Counted from the stretch's first letter, positions 35,305 through 48,470 are shown. The stretch is 64,000 nt of DNA from Flaveria trinervia (GCA_025506515.1 CM046457.1:1123001-1187000); one strand, 5' to 3'. A program made the numbers and translations. The notes: generated by a model not told the origin, from the sequence alone.

Positions 35305-36739
35305 GCCTTTGAAGTTTGAAGAAGATAGAGATTCGATAACGAGTATTTATCTAGGGAGAGAAGAGAACAAAAATGTGTGAATCTCATACTTAGAAACGGT
35401 ACAGTTGATATTATATTTGTTGTAGGTAAACATAATGCTATGCAAGTTTTAAGTTGAATGTATTCTTAGATATTTTAGTGTAATTGGATTGACAAATCAT
35501 AAATGTGATAAAAAATATTCATCGAAATGCTTGTTTGATTTTATTATAATCTTCGATATCGAAAACCTCTTTAGGTGTGAAGCCCCTTAGTAATCGGGGT
35601 TCCAAGGAGGCAAAGCTCCCTTGGCGTCTAGAGGCAACCCCATGGTAGAACGGTCCAAGGGGCGGCAACTCTTGACGGTGTTCAAGGCGTCAAGCTTCTG
35701 GCTAGGGTCGAGCTAATTTTCTAGTATGGCTTCATTAAATATTACATTTAAAATTTATTTTCTAGAATTTCAAATGTAAAATTCATGTGGAAAAAGGCGT
35801 GATTTTTGGTCGTTTAAATTGAAATAAAAACTACCAAAACGACTGTTTCTTCCATCGCCCTAAAATCAAATTGATTTATCTTTTTGGCCATCTTCTCAAA
35901 GTTCTCATCCGGTAAAAAAACACACATGAATATACATTGATCTGGATCAACATTTGAGTTGTATTTATTGAGATATTATAGTGAATTACCGAATAATTTT
36001 AATTTGAAAGTGAACATACAACTATCAAATTATCCGGGCTTTAATTCAAGATTTCTACATATATGAAATTATCTTGTCATAATAAATTTAAATGAATAAG
36101 CTTTTTAGTAGATGTTGATATATAGTTACATTCTTATTTTATTCTATGCATATAGATATATCGAGTGTAACTAGAAACATTTGTTAGCAATTTTTAACGT
36201 ATGATTGAATTTTAAATACAGGACGACATATGTAAATACGAGAACCGTGTCACACAAGTACGAGAAGGTTGATTAACAAATGTGGTGGAGTAGTTAAGGT
36301 GATGAGGCCCGACATGTGATACATTTGTGACAACGTGGAATAAAATATAATGATAGTGTTGTAGGGAGAAAAGAAATGGTCATGCATCAATCTTTGAAGG
36401 TATAAAGTCTAAATGTTTGATGCTTACAAGTATGTATAAAATCAAACAAAAACATAATATATTCAGCCAAGTGTCTTTAATATTCCTAATGTATTTCGCA
36501 CTCTATGTCATTGCGAGGCTGCTAAGTACTTAATTTTCGTCATCATTCACACGAAGTAATAAATAAATAGAAACATTATTTATATAAATCACTTGAGAGA
36601 TCCTAATATGTAACTAACAGTATATTTTACGGTTTGTTACTATGATTTCATTTAAATCTTGGATTTGGTCCCTAATTTTTAAAACTTGTAGGTATGATCT
36701 TCAATATTCATTTTCTCTTTCTTTATCAGATGAATACTC
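35305..36739. other. Intergenic stretch with one GC-rich block
   Basis: No gene. The segment at about 35561-35715 is unusually GC-rich and repetitive (AAGCCCC, GGCAAAGCTCCCTTGG, GAGGCAACCCC). It resembles a shorter block at 40155-40235 (GGCAAAGCCTCTGGCTAG), so the two are probably fragments of one dispersed repeat. Confidence 0.45.
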
Positions 36740-36742
36740 TAA

Positions 36743-37054
36743 GAGAGCGTTTGGTTGGAATAATGGAATGAAATGAAATTAAGAAACTAGTATAATTTTC
36801 AAGTAAAATTATGTTTGAGTGGGTAATGAAATGTAAAACCCAAGAGAATGGTTAACCTCAATTCTTTGGTTGTGGGATTTCAAAATCCTTCCATCTAAAG
36901 AAGGAATTTGAAATCCCACAACCAAGGAAATTGAGGTGAAACATTCCCTTGTGTTTTACATTTCATTACCCACTCAAATATAATTTTACTTGAAAACTAT
37001 ACTAGTTTCTCAATTTCATTCAATTCCATTCTATTATTCCAACCAAACGCTCCC
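36743..37054. mobile_element. Foldback MITE, nearly full-length palindrome, TAA target duplication
   Basis: This 312-bp element begins GAGAGCGTTTGGTTGGAATA and its inverted right end begins GGGAGCGTTTGGTTGGAATA. The arms pair almost to the centre with only scattered mismatches, so a transcript would form a hairpin of about 145 bp. TAA flanks both ends (36740-36742, 37055-37057). Terminal sequence and target size fit Tourist/PIF-Harbinger MITEs. Confidence 0.85.
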
Positions 37055-37057
37055 TAA

Positions 37058-40000
37058 GTTTTATTAGATCCAATCATCCACATGTTAATTAAGGGGTGTT
37101 TTGGTTTTTTAATTTTTTAAACAAAGATTTAATTACACGAATGGTCCTTATAATAAGTTCATATAGCAATATAATGTAATATATAAAGGTTATCAATGAT
37201 AACCTCATATGTTTTTTTTACAAATTAAACAGTACAAGAGCAGCCAACCATAACATTAGAGCATTATTTTTAGTGATAACCTCAAAAGTCTTTCACAAAT
37301 TATACACTACGGTTTAGTGGACACTGAGTACGAAGAGTGTATATCTATTAAGTTTAAAACCAAATTTGCATTATGACATTACTACAAGGACTATCTATGT
37401 AACTAACTCTAAAAAATGTTACTAAAATAAAAAGACAGAAATACTCTTTTATTAATATTTGAATTTAACAAAAAAAAGATTTTTGGACTAAAATAAAGAG
37501 AAAATAAAGACAGGGGACCATATATATCTACAAGTTTTAAATATCAAGGGCCAAATCTAAATTTATATTAAACCATGGGGACCAACCGTAAAGTTTACTC
37601 TATAGTTAACTAGTGAGATATACTATGAACATAGGAAATTTTGTCATCAAGTGTTGAAAACGAGTTGGGTAAAAACAACAAGTTTAGATCACATCAATTT
37701 ATTACTTGAATTGAAAATCTAGTGGTAACTACCTAAATACACCCTACAGATCACTTACGTTCAAACGTGTTTAGATGTAGTTTACAAGATCCAAATAATA
37801 AGGTATTGGTGTTAAAGAAAAATCATATAATTGTTGCTCGTTTACAGACCACTTTATATTTATTTTTCTTAACTTAAAACCACTCTATTTTTTGCTTTAG
37901 GGATAGTAGCTCATCCCTTGATTGGTTGCTCGGCTAAGCAGATGTCGCTCGTCAGCCACAAACCACGTCATTTTTAACCCTGCCATATTTTGATTGACTT
38001 TTACTTTCTAGAGCAAAATGTTAATAGGTCAAATGATTACACTTTTATAAATTGATTTCATTACATGCCTATTTAGGTAAACACTCAAGTTGTTATTCAA
38101 GTAGTTTTTCTTAAAAGATGCTTTAAATATATGATCTGGCTATTTTACTTTTACCGACTATTGAAGGAAAACTTTTGAAAAGTGGACCATCGTTAGGGTG
38201 AAGGCAAAGGGTCATTGGTTTGGGTTTCTTATGCCATCACATATTGATACTTATCTATATAATATAATATAATCAAAGTAATATTGTAACTTTAAAGAAT
38301 GTTATAATTATAATTGGTTACTTGGAAAAAGACTCTAGTGACTTGGTCAAATAACGCATTGCCAATTGAGTAAACATTTTCGTACTCAATTTTGCTGCTT
38401 ACTTTTTGTATTTTTTGTATAACAAGAAACCCTACAAAAAGCCAAATTAAACAAAGAAGCAACGTGTTTAGTATTTTTATTATGTTTAATTAAATATTAT
38501 CTTTAGCGAAACCCAATTTCAATTTACCTGACCTACCTAAATTTCTATTGAGATTTTTGAATTTTGTAGTTGCAATCCCTTGCTATGGTTACCTTTGGAA
38601 GCTACTATGTTGTTAGATGGTCTTGTTTTAGATCATTTTCTTGTTTAAGGTTTAACATTTAGATATATGTTTCCACATGTGATTAGGGTAATTAGCGTAT
38701 AATTAACCAACTCCTTGGTTCGAACATGTTACACCAGTTGATTTGTATATATGATGGCTTTTGTTTGTTATTTGAATTCATACAAGGATCACATTTACGT
38801 TAACATTAACCATCCTTACATTTAAATAAATAAAAAAAACATTTGGTGACCATATACGTAATATTTTATCATGATTCTATGATACATTGCAAATATAAAT
38901 TAGATTTTAATAAAACAAAGTTTATAAATTATTGGTGGAGTCTAGATTGTCAATTTACCAATGACAATCTTAACATTTATCTCTATTTCGTTAATAATTA
39001 TAATTGTAAGCGAAATCGATTGTAGTTTTATGATAAGTACATGAATGTGATTGCCTGACAGTGAAAGTAAAGTTAAAAATGTCATTGGTTGAATTTATTT
39101 CAATATGAATTAGTACAATTTATGAGTTAAAATTTGAATTATTAGAAGCCAGTTTATCATTATATATAACCATTGGTTAACAAATCATGTTCTTATACCA
39201 CATCAATATATCACAACACACGAAACTACTGAACTACAGTGGGTTTGTTGACTGCTTTTCAAACATGGTTAGTTATTTGTAGTTTGCTTCAAGTTATTCT
39301 TGGCGGTGTAATTAAAACAAATGTAAAACTAATTGGAATTAAGCTGAATGCTAAGAGTTACTATTTCCACCATGAAAGAAATAAATGAATATATATTCAA
39401 GAATTTATAACATATTTATTAAAACAAAATATAATAACAAAGGCTAGAGATACCGACACCAAAAGATTATGTTTTCTTAGAATTGAGGTCATGAGTTTGA
39501 ATAGATTTACCTGTCCTTTGTGGTTAACAGGGTTGATAGGAACCAAGGATTTACCGCGCAAGTGAGGTTCTCGTGTTAGAAAAAGAAGCTCTGTTTTTAT
39601 CTTTATTTTTATTTTACTACTAAGAGCACATACTCCACAATCCACATAGCCCATAGACCATGCAACTGCTGATTGCGTACTAGCAACCAAGAGCAGCCCA
39701 TACCGCTAAAGCCCAGTACATCAAGCCCAATAACCAAACCATCTTCTCTGAACTTCAACCAACCCGCCGGTTTTTTACAGGTCCGAACCAGGTACACCCT
39801 ATATCACGTTGCACCCAAACCCGGGTCTGGGTCGGATCCGTAACCGGGTTTTTTGCCCATCTCTAATTTGAAGACGGTAACATTTATTAATCCAATTTTT
39901 TTATAAATTGTGCATGGAAGTTGGGGGAATAACATTGATAAAGATTAAAATAGAAGGAAAAAACGTACATATATTTTTGTCCTTTTAAGTTTGTTATATA

Positions 40001-40722
40001 CACACAAAGTCTTCCTGATCATATATTTATACTAGAAAGGGAGCGTGATGATCCAACTAAAATTTAAAGCATTTATCTATTTAATTTGGAGATGTGAAAT
40101 GCATTATAATAGTTTTAGTTTGTTATGATCATTAGAACTTTATTGTTAATTAGGGGTAAAGCTTCTAGTTAGGGTCCGGAGGCAGCATTCCTAGGAGCAG
40201 GATCCTAGAGGCAAAGCCTCTGGCTAGTCAAGCTGCCAAATGCAGTTTTCAGGTTCCATTCTCTGGAAGATACGTTTTTTTGATTTTGGTCACATTTATA
40301 TTTGGTTCGATTTACACACAATCACACACATATTGATTCTTGAGACTGAAACGTTGGATTGAACCCCAAATTGTTCAATCTTATACGTTGCGTGACTTTT
40401 AAATCCTTCAAGTTGTTGATTAATGAAATACAAATCTTCTTTAGGTTGAATACAATCTTATTTTACATTTAGTACCCTAAATTCAAGTTATCATCATAGT
40501 AACAAAAAGTTACATTTCACACTAAAAGTAGCATATAACTTACACATGTATAAGTTACAAATATAATAACTATTTTTAGTTAAATTTCAGTATATCTAGA
40601 CAAATAAATATCGCATTATCACTTTTATTTTAAGTTTTTCAAAATTGAAAAAACGAATGACTTTATTTATTCAGTTACTCTTAATATTTAATTTTTAGCA
40701 TTTTGCATAGAATCTTCTGTAC
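37058..40722. other. AT-rich intergenic stretch with repeat fragments
   Basis: No gene supported. A GC-rich segment near 39770-39870 ends TTTGCCCATCTCTAA, whose inverse resembles termini seen on some non-autonomous plant elements, but I could not find a partner end. A short dispersed-repeat fragment lies at about 40155-40235. Confidence 0.5.
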
Positions 40723-40727
40723 ATACA
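40723..40727. repeat. Left target-site duplication (ATACA) of the copia element
   Basis: ATACA precedes the LTR start TGTAAGG. The right flank reads (A)TACA after the last LTR base, so at least TACA is duplicated. The fifth base is shared with the CA terminus and cannot be assigned. Confidence 0.65.
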
Positions 40728-41522
40728 TGTAAGGATTATTTAAGTCTGATGCAACCCAAAACATCCAAAGTGTCTCAGCAACATGCACTAAGTACTGAAG
40801 TGAAGAATGCTTCGGAAGTTTTACACAATGCATTAGAAAATACTCTAAGTGTAAAATCTTCTGAAGCCAAGACCAATATCTTCCGAAGCCAAACATGAAG
40901 TCTTCCGAAGCTTCAGAGACAAAGTCTTCCGAAGCTTCATCCTTTGAAGACAGATTTCTTCCGAAGACTTTTAGTACACATGCTTTATCTGATGTACTGT
41001 TCCATAAAGCACCTTTTCCACTGCAACTCTGCAAGTCACCAACTAACATGGTTTGGTAAAAAAGTCCATGCTTTTGGTAACTGTACATTGAGGTCTTGAG
41101 TCTGTATACTTTCTACTTTATGTACTTTATCCTTTTTGTAATAGATAAGGATGTGAGCTATGGCATGTCATAGTCACAAGTCAAAAGGCAATCTGCCTTT
41201 TGACTTTACAGTTGATTTTGTTTGTGTGTTTAGTCAATTGTATCCAGCTGGCTTTCAAAGTATAGCCAGCTGTATGATGTAGTATAAGTATCTCATGTTC
41301 TTGTATCTTTTATCTCATGCTTTGAAACACTTGTAATAGAACATAGAGAAAGCAATATACTGCATTCTTGAAAACCATACTCTCTTGTTCTGTCTCTTAC
41401 TTTACTTGTGCTCTTTGTATCACTTTGGTTAACCCAGTTCACTGTTTGATTAAAGTTTAGTTAATCTCCTCTCTTTGTGTCGTTGTGTTGTAATTGTGTT
41501 AAAGCCCTTAAACGGTCCTGCA
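40728..41522 (+). repeat. 5' LTR of the copia element
   Basis: It begins TGTAAGGATT and ends GGTCCTGCA directly before the PBS. It holds six or so CTTCCGAAG/CTTCGGAAG palindromes (about 40809-40967). Relative to the 3' LTR it carries an extra 24-bp tandem copy around 40904-40934 containing one more palindrome. An antisense open frame across it also occurs in the other LTR and is not a gene. Confidence 0.93.
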
Positions 41523-41524
41523 AT

Positions 41525-41536
41525 TGGTATCAGAGC
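41525..41536 (+). other. Primer-binding site of the copia element
   Basis: TGGTATCAGAGC lies two bases after the LTR and is complementary to the 3' end of initiator-Met tRNA. Confidence 0.92.
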
Positions 41537-41606
41537 TTTCAGGCTCTTGATATAAGATCTAACCATCTTAAGATCCCTCACACACACAAAAAACTAAACT
41601 CTTCAA

Positions 41607-44345
41607 ATGGCTTCCATCTCAAAGACTGATATGGAGACTGGAACCATGAACAAATCCCCACTGATCACTCTTGATGATTTTGACACTTGGTGCATGAGGA
41701 TGGAAGGCTTCATCAGGTCTCTTGACTAAGAATGTGGGAATCTGTTGTAAATGGACCTTTCATACCCAGCACCCCCTCTGCTACTGGTGCTGGTATGATC
41801 CCTAAAGATATGGCCAACTACTCAGATGAAGATAGGAAAAGAGTAGAGATTGATAGGAAGGCCATGACTGCTCTTCAGACTGCTCTCCCAAACTCTGTAT
41901 ACAGAGGTTTAAGAAGTGCAAAACAGCTAAACAGCTGTGGGATGCACTGAAGCTGATGTATGAAGGCTCCTCTGAAGCCAAGGAGAACAAGAAAGATCTT
42001 CTGAAGCAGCAGTTTGAAAATTTCACCTTCAAAGCAGGTGAAACCATGACCCAACAATACTTCAGGTATGTTGAGATTGTGGATACCCTAGTGGATGGAG
42101 GAGTACCTCTTGAGAACAGGGACATTGTAAGGAAGTTCATGTCCTCACTTCCTAGGCAATGGACACACTATTGTGTGGTGATCAAGAGGACTGAGAACCT
42201 TAAAACTCTTACTCTGACAGAGTTGTATGGGATTCTCAGTGGATACCAGATGGAAATGAACATGCAAGGTTCATCTGGAAACTCCAACAATCAAATGGGT
42301 TCAGCCCTTCATGTAGTTGAAAGGGACAACATAGAACCCCAACATCATGTCATATGCTACCCTGACAACTCACATAAGGGTCCTTTCATTACCTTCCCGG
42401 AGACACCAAGAGAACTTTACTCAAGAGAGAACTTTACTCAAGGAAGTCCATTCCAAGAGACAAGTTCTTCTCAAGCCTTTGTGTCTACTGATGAAAGCTG
42501 TGGGAATTATTTCTTCACTCTTGAAGACCTGGACTGTATTCATCCAGATGACCTGGAATACATGGAGATAGTTCAGCAGATGGCTCTTCTCACTCACAGA
42601 GCCAAGAAGTTCTACAAGAGAACAGGAAGAAGATTTCCAAGCAATGCTATCAGTGGAAAGTTTGGGCTGGATAAAAGCAAAGTCAAGTGTTACAACTGTA
42701 ACCTTATGGGTCACTTTGCTAGGGAGTGTAAGGCACCTAAAGAAAATGGGGGCCAAACACAACCCAGACCAAACTACACTGACAAAGCTCCTCAGTCTGA
42801 GAAGACTAAGCAACATGTTGCTGTTGCTGTTGAAGAAGGAGGTTTTGACTGGAGTTTTCAGGTGGAAGATGCTTCTCCAAACCAAGCACTGATGGCTGAT
42901 CATGATGAAGCCAAGGTATTGGAACATCTCTGTACTCCTGAATGCATTGCTAAAGTAAATAGATACAGGTCCTACAACTTGGAGATGAGATCTGATCTTG
43001 AGTCCTTAAACATTTTAAAATCTGATTTTAGAAAGTCTGAAAATGATTATAAACTGAAAATAGAGGACTTAGAGAAAACCATTTCAGCTCTAAAACATGA
43101 ACACACAGACTTTAGAACTCAAATTCAATATCTCATAACCAAGCTAACTGAGTGCCAGGCTGAGCTTGTGATCAGCAAAGCCAGGGCAGAAAAGAGTGTT
43201 CTTGAAGAAGAGACCTTCAAGAACATGATATCCTCATCCTGCACAACAAAGTGTGCTATCAAAACAGACAGGGACTGGGATCAAATGAGATAGCTCCTCC
43301 ACACACAATCTTGTCTGTAAGATCTCCTAGATGTGGAACTTGTGAAGATGAGCTTCCTCTCATAGATCCTATAAGTGAGGATGAAGAGAAGTGATAGTGA
43401 AGAATTCCTCTGAGAAGAGTGAAGATGAGGATTCTTCCAAGGGCCACTATCCTTCTGAGGAGAAGAAATCAACTGTGATGACCAAGTCTAAGAGAAAGAA
43501 CTTGATCAGGAAGAGCAAAAGGAAAGCAAAGAAGGCTCAAGAAATCAAGGCTACTTTTGATGCTAAGCAGAAACAAGTTTTTATCTCTGCAGGTTTCAAA
43601 GTAGTAAAGACTAAAGACATCAACCAAGACTCCTCAGCTAAGAGTGCTGGTTCATGTTCAAATCATCACAGTGCAAAGAAGAAGACTGAGCTGTTGTGTA
43701 CCACTGCTGCACAGCCTGGACCATCAAACTCCAAGAACAGTTCACAGCCCAAAAGAACTGTCTTAGCATCTACCAAGATGAAGGTGGAGAAGGAATGTGA
43801 CCAAAGCCAGTCTTGCTCTCAAAAGGAGACTCCTTTGAAGAAGAAAATCTTATGTATCATGTGTGAAAGTACTTCTCACATTGCCAAGGATTGCCCATAC
43901 AATCCTAAAAGTACCATCCACATGACCAATTCAAAGACTTCAAAGAATCTCAAGAAGTCTCAAGCTTCGAAGGAAAGTCTGTTTCCTTCGGAAGCTCCAA
44001 ATCAAAGAAGAAGGTAAATGGAAAATTACCTTCGGAAGTAAAATTGGTCTCGGAAGAAAGGAGTTCTTCCGAAGCACTAAAGTCCTGCAGTGACTGTAGA
44101 ATCTTCCGAAGGTTCAGTCATCAAAATGTATGAAGTTCCAAAAGATTCTAAGGTTTTGAAGGTCAAGTCCAAGACTTCAAAGGTGGTGTGGAAGTCTAAG
44201 AAAGACCAAATGACTGAAATTTCTACATCAACAACAGCTGAAGATCCCCATAGTACAACCATAGGATCTATTACTGTTGCATTACCTTCTATTACACTTA
44301 GTGAGCCCAAGACAAGTAAGGCTTGGGTTTCCAAATGTAACTAAT
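41607..44345 (+). pseudogene. Copia gag with two zinc knuckles and coiled coil (broken)
   Basis: The ATG at 41607 opens MASISKTDMETGTMNKSPLI, then DFDTWCMRMEGFIRSLD. A stop and frame change at about 41729 lead to the capsid-like part (KQLWDALKLMYEG in another frame, then QQYFRYVEIVDTLVDGGVPL, FMSSLPRQWTHYCVV). One CX2CX4HX4C knuckle, CYNCNLMGHFAREC, is at 42688-42729, followed by a Leu/Lys/Glu-rich probable coiled coil (43000-43230). After stops near 43293 a Lys/Ser-rich segment carries a second knuckle, CIMCESTSHIAKDC (43853-43894). Gag of this lineage is long and binds the element RNA. Frame changes occur at about 41730, 41940, 43300, 43390 and 44020. Confidence 0.85.
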
Positions 44346-44379
44346 CATTTTCTTTGTGCAGGAATAGCTCAAGACAAAT

Positions 44380-45700
44380 AGGAATGTCTGGATAATTGAC
44401 AGTGGCTGTTCCAGGCACATGACAGCAATAGGTCTCTACTCCATAATTTGAGAGAATTGATGGAGGACCAGTTGCTTTTTGGACATGAAGGTGGTTACAT
44501 TTCTGGAAGGGGCAAGGTCACAAATGGTAAGCTCAGCATCGAGAAGGTAAACTTTGTTAAGGAGCTTGGGTACAATCTTCTGAGTGTATCCCATTTTGTG
44601 ATCAAAGTCATAACATGCTCTTTACTGAGCATGAGTGCATTGTTCTCAGCCAGGAGTGGTCATTCCTCATGAGCATATCCTGCTCAGAGCCCCTAGGAAA
44701 GGGAACATGTACAAGATGGATTTGAAAGAAACATCTCCTTCTGGAGAAGTTTCATGCTTTCTATCTAAAGCAATAGTGATGAGTCTTTCCTATGGCATAA
44801 AAGAATGTGTCATGTAAACTTTAAGAACATAAATAATTGATTAAACATGATCTGGTAACTGGAATGCCAAAGAAAGACTTTACAAGTGATGATCTTTGTG
44901 TTGCATGCCTGAAAGGGAAGCAACACAAGGTATCTCACAAGCCTAAGGAAAAGAACTCCATCACTACTCCCCTACACTTGTTACATATGGATCTCTTTGG
45001 CCCCACCAGTGTAATGAGTTTAGGAAGGACCTCTTACTGTTTGGTGATCACAGATGACTTTACAAGATTCACTTGGGTCTTTTTCCTTAGAACTAAGGAT
45101 GAAACCCCTGAGATTCTGAAGAATTTCATCTTAAAAGTTAAGAATCAATGTGATCATAAGGTCAAAACCATAAGATGTGATCAAGGAACTGAATTCAAGA
45201 ACCAAATCCTTGATACATTTTGTGATGAAAAAGGTATTACAAGACAATATAGTGCTCCCAAGACTCCTCAGCAAAACGGAGTTGCTGAGAGGAGAAACAA
45301 GACACTTATTGAAGCTGCAAGAACTATGTTGTCTGCTCTGACTGCCTATCACCTTCTGGGCAGAGGCAGTTAATACTGCTTGCTATATGCAGAAAAGAGT
45401 TTTAGTAGTTAAGACACATGGTAAGACCCCTTATGAACTTTGGCACAAGAGGAAACCTTTCATTGGTTTTCTCAGGTCATTTGGATGTCCCTGCCCATCT
45501 TGAATACCAAAGATCAAATCACCAAATTTGCTGAGAAATCAGACGATGGACACTTCATTGGATACTCCTCTCAAGCTAAAGCTTATAGAGTATACAATCT
45601 CAGAACTAGAATAGTTGAGGAGTCAGCCAATGTGACTTTCAATGACACACACACCATGTGTTGCTGGTTCTGGTCCGGATTGGCTGTTTGATCTTGATTT
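44380..45700 (+). pseudogene. Copia protease and integrase (broken)
   Basis: The protease active site lies in VWIIDSGCSRHMTA, with DSG at 44398-44406. The GAG-pre-integrase zinc region follows in pieces (LCVACLKGKQHKVSHKPK). The integrase core has its first Asp in LLHMDLFGPTSV, the second in TIRCDQGTEFKNQ and Glu in QQNGVAERRNKTLIEAARTM. The conserved downstream PYELWHKRKP-like stretch is split by frame changes near 45370 and 45430. Frame breaks also occur at about 44460, 44670 and 44830. Integrase inserts the cDNA into chromosomal DNA. Confidence 0.87.
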
Positions 45701-46116
45701 AGTTACCAACTGTTTTAACAAATCTTGTGAGCATGTTTCAGGATCTGCAGAAAATTTAAATACAGGTGATCCTGACTCAAGATTTGAGCTAGGAAGATCT
45801 TCAAGTCATACATCTTCAGCTCCAGTTGAAACTACTTCAACAAATGAAGTTTCTATCAGCACAACAATGACAAATTCAGCTGATACATCTGGTATGCCTT
45901 CAAATTCCAGCTCAGAGGCTTCTAAACCAGATAAAGACACCTCAATTGTAGAAGACAACAATGGTGATGGTGATAGTGATCAGGAATTTCTTGATGCTAA
46001 TAACCATACCATTGATGACAACATCAATGATGTCACACACTCTTTGGATCAAATTAATCTTATAAGTGTGATAATGTGGAGGTAAATCTTTAAGCCCAGA
46101 TCAATATTTCTCAAAT

Positions 46117-47793
46117 TTGGATCTCTCTCAGCAACTTGCTGTGATCCCTCAGCTAAGGATCCACAGGTCTCACCCTACCACAAACATCATTGGAGATGTT
46201 GACATAGGGGTAAGAACAAGAGGACAAACTCATGAAGCAAATATTTGTCTTCACTCTTGTTTCTTATCTCAGATAGAGCCAAAGAAAGTCGATGAAGCTC
46301 TAAAGGATGGAAGTTAGGTTGAAGCTATGCAACAAGAGCTGCTTCAATTCAAAAGGCAGAAAGTTTGGAACCTTTGTCCACTTCCTCATGGGAAGAGTAC
46401 CATTGGCACCAAATGGGTTTTTAGGAATAAGAAGGATGATAGAGGAATCATCATCAAGAACAAGGCAAGACTAGTTGTTCAAGGATACACACAAGAAGAA
46501 GGGATTGACTACACTGATGTCTTTGCTCCTGTAGCGAGACTAGAAGCTGTTAGGATATTCCTGGCATTTGCTGCATCCAAGAACTTCAAAGTCTATCAGC
46601 TTGATGTAAAGTATGCTTTCTTATATGGAGTGATTGATGAGGAGGTGTATGTCAAACAACCACCTGGTTTTGTAGACCCTGATCATCCTGATTATGTCTG
46701 CAAGCTTGACAAAGCTCTTTTGGGCTGCATCAGGCACCCAGGAAGTGGTATGAGACACTATCTGAGTATCTCTGTAAACATGGTTACAGGAGAGGTGCTA
46801 TAGATAGAACTCTCTTCATCACAAGGACAGGAAATGACTTATTGCTGGTTCAAGTATATGTAGATGACATCATCTTTGGCTCAACCAATCCAAAGCTCTG
46901 AAAGACAAGATTGAGAAGCTGATGAAAGATAGATTTGAAATGAGTTCAATGGGGAACTCAACTCTTCTGGGAATTCAAGTGAAGCAGGTTGAGGATGGCA
47001 TGTTCATAAGTCAGTCAAAGTATGTTCAAGACATACTCAAGAGGTTCAACATGACTGATTGTAAGATTGCTAAGACACCCATAGCCAGAACCACTCCCTT
47101 GGTCCAGATCTTGAGGGGCAGTGTGTAGATGAACACTTATACAGGGCTATGATTGGGTCTCTTATGTATCTTACAGCTAGCAAGCCTGATATCATGTTTG
47201 CTAAGTATTTGTGCAAGATTTCAAGCCAGCCCTAAGATGCCTCACTTAATCATTGTGAAAAGAATTTTAAGATACCTCAAAGGTGCTTCAACACTTGGTC
47301 TATGGTATCCAAAGAATCCTAATTTCAATCTGTATGCCTATAGACAGTGATTATGGTGGTTGCAACATGACTGCAAAGTCTACATCTGGGGGATGTCAAT
47401 TCCTTGGTGGAAGGATTGTCTCATGGCAATGAAAGAAACAATCCTGTGGTCTGCATCAACTGCTGAGGCTGAATACATGCTGCTGCAAGCTGCGGTGCTC
47501 AAGTGCTTTGGATTCAAAATCAGATGCTGGACTATGGATTTAACTTCAAAGAGACTCCTATCCACATAGACAACAATAGTGCTATCTCTATCACTGAGAA
47601 CCCTGTGCAGCACTCAAGGACCAAACACATCAACATCAGGTATCATTTAATAAGAGATAACTATGAAAAGGGATTAATTAAACTAGTCAAAGTTCATACA
47701 GATAAACAATATGCTGATCTGTTCATAAAAGCTTTTGATGAACAGAGATTTAAGTATCTGATATCAGCTATTAGGATGATTAACTTTGAGTAG
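46117..47793 (+). pseudogene. Copia reverse transcriptase and RNase H (broken)
   Basis: The RT begins in EAMQQELLQFKRQKVWNL with GTKWVFRNKKDDRG, ARLVVQGYTQEEGIDY and VYQLDVKYAFLYGVIDEEVY. The catalytic YVDD is at 46857-46868 in another frame. RNase H follows with KRILRYLKGASTLGLWY, a GGCQFLGGRIVSW-type segment and an H-NIRYH motif, ending ISAIRMINFE-stop. Tyr in LDVKYAF replaces the usual Ser. Frame changes occur near 46320, 46725, 46905, 47128 and 47350. Confidence 0.88.
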
Positions 47794-48470
47794 ACTTTTT
47801 CTTTAAACTGATTCTAATTATTTCTTCTTAAAAAAAGTGTGTCCTAAGTTGTCTAGTTTATTACTTTCATAAGCTCATGTTTTCTTTGGATGAAATTTTT
47901 TTCCTTAGATTCTTGAAAATTTTCTGATACTTCGGAAGATAAAGTTTTATGTCTTCAAAATAAATAACTGTCTAAGAGAGTTTACCTTCGGAAGAATTCA
48001 AATTCATCTTCCGAAGCTTAAAATTCTTAACTCAGACACTTATCATTTTTAAGGACTTTTTCCTTCCGAAGCAAAATTAACCTTCGGAAGCTTTGTTCAT
48101 TCTTATACAAAGCATCCAAGGGTTTATTCTCTTCCGAAGCATAAATCTTCAAGACTCTCAGAAAATTCTTCCGAAGCCATTTTAACTTCGGAAGCTTTTT
48201 CCAAAAATTCCGAAGACAAATTACCTTAGGAAGCTTTGAATCGAATTCCAAGAAAACTACTTTTTGAGCAAAAGAAAACTATTTTTCAGAGGTGGGACCG
48301 ACTTCCGGATTTCAAAGTTTATCCTCTTTCATTAACTTTGGTTCAAATCACTTATATAAATACCCAACGGTTCCCCTCTCTCCCACTATCTTCCTCCATT
48401 CCTCTATCCTTCTAACCTAATTCTCTAAATGCTTTCGCTTTCTACCTTTCTTCACCCTTAAGCTTCTGAA
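47794..48470 (+). repeat. Spacer rich in CTTCCGAAG palindromes between RNase H and the third ORF
   Basis: At least nine copies of TTCCGAAG or its inverse occur between about 47930 and 48240, several in tail-to-tail pairs. The same motif clusters in both LTRs and around 43970-44110. The last 100 bp is C/T-rich, like a leader before the third ORF. Confidence 0.8.

Noticed and set aside
39397..39870. Possible hAT MITE ending TTTGCCCATCTCTAA
   Set aside because: Only one terminus resembles such an element; no matching left end or 8-bp duplication found.
40681..41088. Minus-strand frame of about 135 codons, repeated at 52205-52660
   Set aside because: It is antisense to the copia LTRs; the repetition reflects the LTR pair, not a gene family.
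42421..42927. 168-codon antisense frame inside copia gag
   Set aside because: Shadow of the real plus-strand gag frame that carries the zinc knuckle.
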